Source of the DNA: Levyella massiliensis
GTDB lineage: Bacteria; Bacillota; Clostridia; Tissierellales; Peptoniphilaceae
DNA length: 48,741 bases
Assembly: GCF_000308275.2 (NCBI RefSeq)
Contig: NZ_HG529491.1
Coordinates: 420,700-469,440, forward strand
Reading direction: 5' to 3'
Shown: one piece after another, positions 43,176 to 48,741 of the stretch
How positions within the stretch are numbered: position 1 is the first letter of the stretch
Layout: each line of letters opens with the position of its first letter
Notes under the pieces: generated by a model
Told to the model about the DNA's origin: nothing
The model's database searches: none
Seen by the model: the letters and a program-made list of their open reading frames with translations, nothing else
Position numbers and translations under genes: made by a program

Positions 43176-44741
43176 CGCTTCGATTTCGATTGTGAGGCCG
43201 GACTTGAATTCCACGGTGAAGTGGTCGGCATAGACCGTAATTTTCTCGATGAGCTTTTTGACAAGAGCCTCATCAAACTCCGTGATGTCAGTTTTCTGTT
43301 TAGCGATGAAGTCCTGCAGCTCTTTGATCCGGTTCATGGCTTCTTCCCGGTTGTGGCTATCGACCTCGGACTTTTCCTTCTGTTCCCGGAGCCGGAAAAT
43401 CTCATCGGCGATGGCATCGTAGTCCTGCTTGTTGTTGGCCTTCTTGATGAGCTCTTTTTGCAGCCCTTCCAGTCTTGCCTGAATGCCGTTCGGTGAGAGG
43501 GTGTCGGCGCTGACCACGGCCTTGGCGATGTTCGCCTGCAGCTGCTTCAGAAAGGTGCCACGTTCCGTCAGAATCCGATTGATGGCCTTGACCGTGACCT
43601 CTTGCAGCAGGAGCTCGTTGACCGTTCGGTTCTCACAGGGCACTTCTGCGTGGGTGATTTCCAAGCGGCTGATGCAGCGCCAGACGATGGATTTGCAGCC
43701 GTGGTTGTTCCAGTGGACGCGCCGGTAAAACTCGCCACAGTCGCCGCAGAAAACCATCTGTGCAAAGCAGTGATTGCAGGAGAATGTGCGCTTTTTCCCG
43801 GAAGGGCTCGTGTGGACGACTCGCCTGCGGACAAGCTCGGCCTGCACCTGCATGAACAGCTCCTTTGGAATGATTGCTTCGTGGTCGTCCTCGACGTAGT
43901 ACTGCGGCACGATGCCGTTGTTCTTGATACGCTTTTTCGTCAGGAAGTCCGTGGTGTAGGTCTTTTGAAGCAGGGCATCGCCCATGTACTTCTCGTTGCG
44001 GAGAATCTTGTTGATGGTGCTGGTGTGCCACTTTTCCTTGCCCGCGCCGGTGAGGATTCCGTCTGCCATAAGTCCGGCGGCAATTTTGTCCATGCTGGAG
44101 CCTTCGAGGTATTCCCGGTAGATGCGTTTTACGATTTCAGCCTGCTCCGGATCGATGATCAGGTGACCGTCCGCATCCTTGGTGTAGCCGAGAAAACGAT
44201 TGTGATTGATGTGTACCTTTCCCTGCTGGAAGCGGTACTGAAGTCCCAGCTTTATATTCTCGCTCATGGACTGGCTTTCCTGCTGGGCAAGGCTCGCCAT
44301 AATCGTAAGGAGCACCTCGCCCTTAGCATCCAGCGTGTTTATGGACTCCTTTTCAAAATAGACCGGGATATTCTTGTCCTTGAGCTGTCGGATGTACTGC
44401 AGGCAGTCGAGAGTGTTTCGGGCAAATCGGCTGATGGACTTGGTGATGATCATGTCGATGTTCCCGGCCATGCATTCGTCAATCATGCGGTTGAACTCGT
44501 CACGCTTTTTGGTATTGGTACCGGAGATGCCGTCGTCCGCGAATATGCCCGCCAGCTCCCATTCCGGATTTTTCTGGATGTACTCCGTGTAATGTGTGAC
44601 CTGCGCCTCGTAGCTGGTTTCCTGTTCTTCAGAATCCGTGCTGACACGGCAGTAGGCTGCCACCCGGAGCTTTTTCTGTTCGGATTGTTTTACTGTGTTC
44701 CCGACCTGCCGTTTGGCCGGGATGACCATAACGCTTCCCAT
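43173..44741 (-). CDS. Large serine recombinase (second of the cluster)
   Basis: 522 residues. The resolvase domain (about 24-170) has the catalytic Ser34 in [31 protein letters not shown] and [15 protein letters not shown]. The recombinase domain follows (about 190-300, [20 protein letters not shown]), then a zinc ribbon ([15 protein letters not shown], about 318-332), and a C-terminal coiled coil (about 410-490). It should cut and rejoin DNA at att sites. Its ATG overlaps the stop of the preceding small gene (TAATG), so it is translationally coupled. A 380-codon antisense frame is spurious. Whether it or its paralogue is the active integrase cannot be told. Confidence 0.92.
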   Translation of the reverse strand: MGSVMVIPAKRQVGNTVKQSEQKKLRVAAYCRVSTDSEEQETSYEAQVTHYTEYIQKNPEWELAGIFADDGISGTNTKKRDEFNRMIDECMAGNIDMIITKSISRFARNTLDCLQYIRQLKDKNIPVYFEKESINTLDAKGEVLLTIMASLAQQESQSMSENIKLGLQYRFQQGKVHINHNRFLGYTKDADGHLIIDPEQAEIVKRIYREYLEGSSMDKIAAGLMADGILTGAGKEKWHTSTINKILRNEKYMGDALLQKTYTTDFLTKKRIKNNGIVPQYYVEDDHEAIIPKELFMQVQAELVRRRVVHTSPSGKKRTFSCNHCFAQMVFCGDCGEFYRRVHWNNHGCKSIVWRCISRLEITHAEVPCENRTVNELLLQEVTVKAINRILTERGTFLKQLQANIAKAVVSADTLSPNGIQARLEGLQKELIKKANNKQDYDAIADEIFRLREQKEKSEVDSHNREEAMNRIKELQDFIAKQKTDITEFDEALVKKLIEKITVYADHFTVEFKSGLTIEIEA

Positions 44742-45157
44742 TAGATCGCCTCGCTTTCAATGAGGCTGTAGAGGTATTCTGCCTGTAGCCTCGGATTGTC
44801 ATAGTGTTCCTCTGCCTCTGCAAACCGAAAGTGTGTCGGCACCGTGAGAGGCTTTGCTTTTTTCACCCGGTTCAGCCGGCCGAGCTTACCGGCACGTTCC
44901 AGACGAATGGCTTCTGCCTTGTCGAAGGTCTCCTGATCGATGATGGGCGGGTAAAAATCATCGCCGAGGTAATGCCTATTTTGCATCAGGCGCTTTGCCG
45001 AGCTGTGGTAGGTTTCGATGCCTGCCTCGATAGCGGCCTTTGACTGCGACATCCCGGCGAAGTAATTCTCGTAGAGCCTTCTGATCTTCGCTGCGGCTTC
45101 TTCGTCAATGACCGCGCAGCCGTTTTCGATTCTGTATCCATAAGGTGTATGTCCCAT
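44741..45157 (-). CDS. Stand-alone recombinase-domain protein without catalytic resolvase domain
   Basis: 138 residues with GGAAAGGACGTGAGGAC upstream, inside the end of the preceding recombinase gene. It begins [20 protein letters not shown], equivalent to the PPYGYEWDGEQMIINPEQA stretch of the neighbouring recombinase, and continues through the helical PF07508-like region to a short charged tail. It lacks the Ser-containing resolvase domain and the zinc ribbon. Coupled on both sides (four bases after one recombinase, one-base overlap with the next), it is clearly kept as a unit, not a random fragment. It may be a directionality or accessory subunit; that is inference. Confidence 0.8.
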   Translation of the reverse strand: MGHTPYGYRIENGCAVIDEEAAAKIRRLYENYFAGMSQSKAAIEAGIETYHSSAKRLMQNRHYLGDDFYPPIIDQETFDKAEAIRLERAGKLGRLNRVKKAKPLTVPTHFRFAEAEEHYDNPRLQAEYLYSLIESEAI

Positions 45158-45161
45158 GTCC

Positions 45162-46721
45162 TCACGTCCTTTCCCTGAGTATCAGACCGCATTTGAGCTC
45201 GAAGCGGATATCGTCTCTGGAATGAACGATGATGCGCTTTACGAATCTCTCGAATAAGTCCTCGTCAAACTCCTGCAGCATGGCGCTCTTTTGACAAAAG
45301 TGGATCAGCGCTGTGGTTTCGGTGACCTTCGTCACATCGCCGGAGACTTCATTCTCCAGGGCTTCAATCTCATCCCGAAAACTGTCCGCCTGTGAGAGCA
45401 GCGCGTTTGTTTCCTGATTGTAGAGCACCGGGTCGATGATGCCCTGCGTCAGGAGCCTTGTCAGCGTCTCGCGTTTTTCGGTGTTCTGCGCCAGCAAGGT
45501 CTGTACCTGCTGAATGCGATGCAAGGAATCGTCTGCCGAGGTTTTCTTTATGGCCTCCAGATAGGGCTTCAGGATTTGTCGATGAGAGAAGATGAGCTTG
45601 TTCACCATCGTGGTAAAAGCCTGTTTTAAGGCCTCGTCCTTCACAAACAGCATGTGGCACTTGCTCTTGTCCTCGATGTGGGTGTTGCAGCACCATGCGG
45701 TATATTTGTACCCGGTGCAGCTGTAAATCCGGCGCTTGAAGGTGTCGCCGCACTCGCCGCAGATGATCCTGCCAGAGAAGGCGTAGCGGTTTTGGTATTT
45801 ATCAGAGCCTTTTGCTATGCCTTTTTCGTTTGCCCGCTGGCTGATAAGAGCGTGTACTGTTTCAAAGTCCTCCCGGCTGATGATTGGCTCGTGATGATCC
45901 TTGACCATGTACTGCGCCTGTTCGCCGTGGTTGTTGTGCCGGACGAACTGTGAATCCGAGTAAGTCTTTTGGAAAAGGCAGTCGCCGACATACTTCTCGT
46001 TTGAAAGCATCCCGCGAATGGTAGTGGCAGTCCAGCGTCCGCCACGCTTGGAAGGAACGCTGCGTCGGTTCAGGTTGTCAGCGATGGCGTGGGTGCCTTT
46101 GCCGGAGAGCAGGTCTGCGAAGATTTCTTTTATTACAGCCGCTTGCTCCGGATTGATAATCATCTGCTCACCGTCCCATTCGTAACCGTAGGGCGGGTAG
46201 CTGCACTTGAAGGTTCCATTTTCAAAACGCTTCTGGATCGACCACTTGCTGTTCTCCGAGATGGAAACTGACTCGCCTTCGGCCATGCTTGAAAGGATTG
46301 CCAGAAAAAGCTCGCTCTCCATTGAGCCGGTGTTGATGTTTTCCTTCTCGAAATAAATCGGGATGTGCTGGGCAAGCAGCTCTCTCACCAGTGACAGGCA
46401 GTCCGTTGTGTTTCTGCTGAAGCGGCTGATGGACTTCGTGACAATGAAATCGATCTTCCCGGCCTTGCAGTCGTCGATGAGCCGTAAAAGCTCCGGGCGC
46501 TTATCCTTCTTGGTGCCGGTGATGCCCTCGTCGTAGTAGAGGCCAGCAAACTCCCAATCATCACGGGCTGTGATGTAATTTTCGTAGTGGGTTTTCTGTG
46601 CCTCAAGACTTTCAAGCTGTGCATCGGAATCCGTAGAGACGCGGCAGTAGGCGGCTACCCTGACCTTTTTGAGCTTGACCTTCGAGCTCGCTGTTTCCGC
46701 GATTTTCGTTACTTTTTTCAA
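45162..46721 (-). CDS. Large serine recombinase (first of the cluster)
   Basis: 519 residues. The start is TTG at 46721 with GGAGG eight bases upstream. Catalytic Ser29 in [33 protein letters not shown] and TKSISRFSRNTTDC complete the resolvase domain (about 18-160). The recombinase domain (about 170-290) contains YPPYGYEWDGEQMIINPEQA. A zinc ribbon (CGECGDTFKRRIY with later CCNTH and C) sits near 330-365, and a coiled coil follows. It is paralogous to the recombinase two genes on. It probably acts with its partners in integration at the rlmD 3' end. Confidence 0.92.
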   Translation of the reverse strand: MKKVTKIAETASSKVKLKKVRVAAYCRVSTDSDAQLESLEAQKTHYENYITARDDWEFAGLYYDEGITGTKKDKRPELLRLIDDCKAGKIDFIVTKSISRFSRNTTDCLSLVRELLAQHIPIYFEKENINTGSMESELFLAILSSMAEGESVSISENSKWSIQKRFENGTFKCSYPPYGYEWDGEQMIINPEQAAVIKEIFADLLSGKGTHAIADNLNRRSVPSKRGGRWTATTIRGMLSNEKYVGDCLFQKTYSDSQFVRHNNHGEQAQYMVKDHHEPIISREDFETVHALISQRANEKGIAKGSDKYQNRYAFSGRIICGECGDTFKRRIYSCTGYKYTAWCCNTHIEDKSKCHMLFVKDEALKQAFTTMVNKLIFSHRQILKPYLEAIKKTSADDSLHRIQQVQTLLAQNTEKRETLTRLLTQGIIDPVLYNQETNALLSQADSFRDEIEALENEVSGDVTKVTETTALIHFCQKSAMLQEFDEDLFERFVKRIIVHSRDDIRFELKCGLILRERT

Positions 46722-46773
46722 GGGAAGTCCCTCCTTTCCGTACGTCTATACATCACTCTAAAGCGACTACATA

Positions 46774-46980
46774 TCAAGGTATTTCTGGCATTATTTCCGA
46801 GAACAAGGGAGAGAAAGTTTCTCGATTGATGGCGGTTAATTTGTTGAATTCCTCCATAGAAATGAGGCTGTCATTGAGCATATTCTTTGCGATTGTTTGC
46901 GCCCGGAAATAGTCCAGATTGCTCTGAATCCGTTCCTTTGTGAAATATTTAGATTGAATATTTTCGATTTCGTCTGTCAT
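46774..46980 (-). CDS. Small SHOCT-like protein
   Basis: 68 residues from the ATG at 46980 (GGAGGTGG upstream); a longer frame to 47073 runs through the terminator hairpin and is rejected. The sequence (ERIQSNLDYFRAQTIAKNML, then NDSLISMEEFNKLTAINRET) fits the short SHOCT-type helical motif, usually oligomerisation, often found beside recombinase genes in Firmicutes elements. 52 bp upstream of the TTG-initiated recombinase gene. Function unknown. Confidence 0.75.
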   Translation of the reverse strand: MTDEIENIQSKYFTKERIQSNLDYFRAQTIAKNMLNDSLISMEEFNKLTAINRETFSPLFSEIMPEIP

Positions 46981-47029
46981 AACATATCCACCTCCAGTTT
47001 CCACTGGAGATGGGAGAGTGTTTTGAGCG

Positions 47030-47078
47030 GAGAAAAAAATAAAAAAGACCCGTGAGAATCCGAAGATACCCACGGGTC
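47030..47078 (-). terminator. Intrinsic terminator of the lysis module
   Basis: On the minus strand GACCCGTG / CACGGGTC (47047-47078, loop of 16) runs into TTTTTTATTTTTTTC. It closes the holin-endolysin operon. Confidence 0.85.
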
Positions 47079-47097
47079 AAAAATGAAGCTGGTTATT

Positions 47098-48021
47098 TTA
47101 TTTCAAAAGCTCATTTACTCTCTTCTGTATGGCCCTATAGTCGTATCCGGCTTTAGCAAGACGCTTCTTTCTATCAGCGCCGTTCCCCCAGTCGCCGCGG
47201 ATGACCTCTCGGGCAAGTGTGTCGATGGACTTTTTCGGCTTTATGCCTAAAAGCTCATTTACGCGTGCCTGCACCGCGTCGTAGTCGTAGCCTGTTTTGG
47301 TAAGACGATTTACTCTGTCCTCTCCGTTTCCCCAAGCACCGGAGATGACTTCATGGGCCAGCGTATCGACAGACTTTCTTGCGGGGGCGGATCTTGTGCC
47401 TTTGCCATAGCCGTTAAAGCCGCCTTTCCTGATGATGGAGGGATAGTCCACATAGGCAAGATCCATATCGCATCTGCCTGCGATGCCCGGCACCGAGCCG
47501 CTCGAGGAATACTGCCAAAGACCGTACTGTCCCTGATAGGTGCAGTAACTGTTCCACTGTGCGATCCAGAAGGCGTAGCGGTTGCGTACGTCAGAAGAGA
47601 CGTTGTTTAGCGCGGACGAAAGCGAGGTGTAAAAGCCCGCGTAATAACCGCCCGCTTCCATCTCGTTGCAGAAGGCGCGAATGAGCGAATCGCAGAAGGC
47701 CCTGCCACGGGAAAGCTGTGACTTTTCCTCGATGTCAAAGTAGATGGGATAGTCAAACTGCTTGCCGGAGAGCACCTGTTTGCAGACACGTGCTTCTTCG
47801 CGTGCCTCTCCGGCGCTTCCCGCATAGGAGTACCAATAGGCTCCTACGTGAAGACCTGCCGCTTTGGCGCGGGCGTAGTTCGTCTCATACCACTTGTCCT
47901 TTTGAGAAAGTGCTGAGCCGTAGCCTGCACGAATAATGACAAAGTTGATCCCGCTTTGTTTTACACGGTTAAAATCAATCGATCCCTGCCAAGTTGATAC
48001 ATCAATTCCTTTTATAGTCAT
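47098..48021 (-). CDS. Phage endolysin: GH25 muramidase with two Cpl-7-type wall-binding repeats
   Basis: 307 residues with AAGGAGG upstream. The GH25 catalytic domain (about 1-205) has GIDVSTWQG (Asp7), RAGYG and the active-site YFDIEE (D96, E98), ending with the CDMDLAYVDYP strand. After a linker come two repeats of about 42 residues (about 218-258 and 265-305): SVDTLAHEVISGAWGNGEDR and SIDTLAREVIRGDWGNGADR, each closing with VNELL; these are CW_7/Cpl-7-type modules that bind peptidoglycan muropeptides. It hydrolyses the glycan strand at host lysis. No signal peptide, consistent with holin-dependent release. The holin gene is two bases upstream. Confidence 0.95.
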   Translation of the reverse strand: MTIKGIDVSTWQGSIDFNRVKQSGINFVIIRAGYGSALSQKDKWYETNYARAKAAGLHVGAYWYSYAGSAGEAREEARVCKQVLSGKQFDYPIYFDIEEKSQLSRGRAFCDSLIRAFCNEMEAGGYYAGFYTSLSSALNNVSSDVRNRYAFWIAQWNSYCTYQGQYGLWQYSSSGSVPGIAGRCDMDLAYVDYPSIIRKGGFNGYGKGTRSAPARKSVDTLAHEVISGAWGNGEDRVNRLTKTGYDYDAVQARVNELLGIKPKKSIDTLAREVIRGDWGNGADRKKRLAKAGYDYRAIQKRVNELLK

Positions 48022-48023
48022 AG

Positions 48024-48437
48024 TTATTTTTCCTCCTTTTCTGCGCGGTCATGAAGCTGTGCCAGCACTACCTTAAGTTTCTTCGGAACCGGAAGTCCCA
48101 AGTGGGCAGCGTTTTCAAAGAGCGACAGTCCTTCGTTTGATAGATAGAAAAAGATGACAGCCGTGCGAAGCACAGAGCCTGTGCCTACAACTTCAATATC
48201 GATCATGTGACCGATACCGACAAGCAGGAAAATCAGCACCTTCCTTGCGATGCCTTTAAATCCTACGGTGCTTGAGAGTTTCTTATCCGCCACAGCGCAC
48301 ATGATTCCTGTGATGTAATCCGTGGCTACAAAGGCTATGAGAGCATAGAGCAGTCCGTCAAAGCCTCCAAGATAGAAACCGAGCCAACCTCCTATACCGG
48401 CAAAAATAAGTTGAATGGTTGTCCAGAATTCTTTCAT
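48024..48437 (-). CDS. Phage holin (toxin secretion/phage lysis holin family)
   Basis: 137 residues, AAAGGAGG upstream. Three or four hydrophobic segments: about 8-22, 28-50, 65-82 and 88-105. Typical wording of the Cp-1/TcdE-type holin family: DGLLYALIAFVATDYITGIMCAVADKKLSSTVGFKGIARKV and NEGLSLFENAAHLGLPVPKKLK. The C-terminus is charged (LHDRAEKEEK). It should form membrane lesions that release the endolysin encoded directly downstream. Confidence 0.93.
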   Translation of the reverse strand: MKEFWTTIQLIFAGIGGWLGFYLGGFDGLLYALIAFVATDYITGIMCAVADKKLSSTVGFKGIARKVLIFLLVGIGHMIDIEVVGTGSVLRTAVIFFYLSNEGLSLFENAAHLGLPVPKKLKVVLAQLHDRAEKEEK

Positions 48438-48463
48438 AGTAGATTCCTCCTTTGATTTTGAAC

Positions 48464-48488
48464 ATAAAAAAAACCGTCAGTACGGCTT
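48464..48488 (-). terminator. Weak terminator-like hairpin
   Basis: On the minus strand CCGT/ACGG with a four-base loop precedes TTTTTTTTATG, 25-50 bases after the stop of the partial phage gene. The stem is short. Confidence 0.35.
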
Positions 48489-48514
48489 TATGCGAACAAA
48501 TAGTGGATAGGTGC

Positions 48515-48741
48515 TTATTCTTGAGTTTCTGTGGCGAGATAGATTATACTTCCTGTTAGTGTATATGTTCCGTTTGGGTCCGGCTTAGGTGGCCTATCTG
48601 AAACCGGGGTGTCCTGGGTATTCAGATTCTCAAACTCCTTAAGAACAGGTGCATTGGTTGCAGTGGCAGATGATTGGTTAGGATTTATCATCAGGCAAAG
48701 AGCGCCTGTTTCAAGCATGATAAGAGGACGACTATATTCCT
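48515..48741 (-). CDS. Phage protein C-terminal part, unknown, open at window edge
   Basis: The frame has an ATG at 48718 but no ribosome site, and it stays open to the window end (EYSRPLIMLETGALCLM), so this is probably the C-terminus of a longer protein. The visible part is Asn/Thr/Pro-rich (APVLKEFENLNTQDTPVSDRPPKPDPNGTYTLTGSIIYL) and could be the end of a small structural or tail-associated protein, upstream of the holin as expected. No family recognised. Confidence 0.45.
   Translation of the reverse strand, partial: EYSRPLIMLETGALCLMINPNQSSATATNAPVLKEFENLNTQDTPVSDRPPKPDPNGTYTLTGSIIYLATETQE

Larger units (their letters stand above)
41988..48741. mobile_element. Prophage-like or integrative element inserted at the rlmD 3' end (right end outside window)
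   Basis: From the repeated att-like sequence onward: a plus-strand XRE regulator, then on the minus strand three serine-recombinase-related genes, a SHOCT-like gene, a GH25 endolysin, a holin and a partial gene. Lysis genes next to integration genes are the usual distal end of a Firmicutes prophage, so structural genes should lie beyond 48741. The other attachment site is not in the window. Confidence 0.75.

Noticed and set aside
43602-44744. 380-codon open frame antisense to the serine recombinase
   Set aside because: Shadow frame with no recognisable sequence.

Overview
The window looks like chromosomal DNA of an anaerobic, amino-acid-fermenting Gram-positive bacterium of intermediate GC content. 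A Tissierellia/Peptoniphilaceae-type anaerobic coccus is my best guess. The basis is the lipoprotein signals, strong AGGAGG ribosome sites, cell-wall-binding type 2 repeats, a sortase-type surface protein, a CBS-containing Mn-dependent pyrophosphatase, and a fermentative histidine/urocanate module linked to formate-tetrahydrofolate ligase. The genus is inference.

Layout. 1-2.6 kb: a solute-binding lipoprotein gene broken by an in-frame stop, a four-helix membrane protein and a lipoprotein. 2.7-11.9 kb: a urocanate-to-glutamate catabolic block. One strand carries formimidoyltransferase, formate-THF ligase and cyclodeaminase as an operon, plus imidazolonepropionase. The other carries urocanate hydratase and an NhaC-type antiporter. 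Urocanate gives imidazolone propionate, then formiminoglutamate, then glutamate plus formimino-THF; the C1 unit is deaminated and can end as formate plus ATP. Histidine ammonia-lyase is not in the window. 12-17.6 kb: small membrane and lipoproteins, an isochorismatase-fold hydrolase, a hemolysin III protein, tRNA-Gly(CCC) and an SPFH protein with zinc ribbons. 17.9-22.7 kb: an overlapping operon of ftsH, Mn-pyrophosphatase and threonylcarbamoyl-AMP synthase. 24-29.8 kb: upp, murA, recD2, a ComF-type phosphoribosyltransferase and a 2-hydroxyacid dehydrogenase. 30.4-35.8 kb: a YihY-family membrane protein, pckA, an unknown coiled-coil protein and an HtrA protease. 36-40.4 kb: surface proteins (sortase-type, CWB2-CAP, G5 lipoprotein). 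40.6-42 kb: an RlmD/RumA-type RNA methyltransferase. From its 3' end to the window edge lies a prophage-like element: regulator, three-gene serine recombinase cluster, SHOCT-like protein, endolysin, holin and a partial gene.

The most unusual content is intergenic. Three families of palindromes, unrelated in sequence, occur as tandem arrays at about 13.0-13.4, 23.0-23.6, 30.1-30.3 and 31.5-31.9 kb. All share the same period of 64 bp (occasionally 54, 63 or 65). Spacers are conserved within each array, so these are not CRISPRs. The two arrays of the third family lie in inverted orientation on either side of the yihY-like gene, so that segment could invert by recombination. A GC-rich multi-hairpin element of about 150 bp sits beside the first two arrays, and a partial copy sits near the third. 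Shorter tandem repeats (19 bp and about 34 bp) share the same islands.
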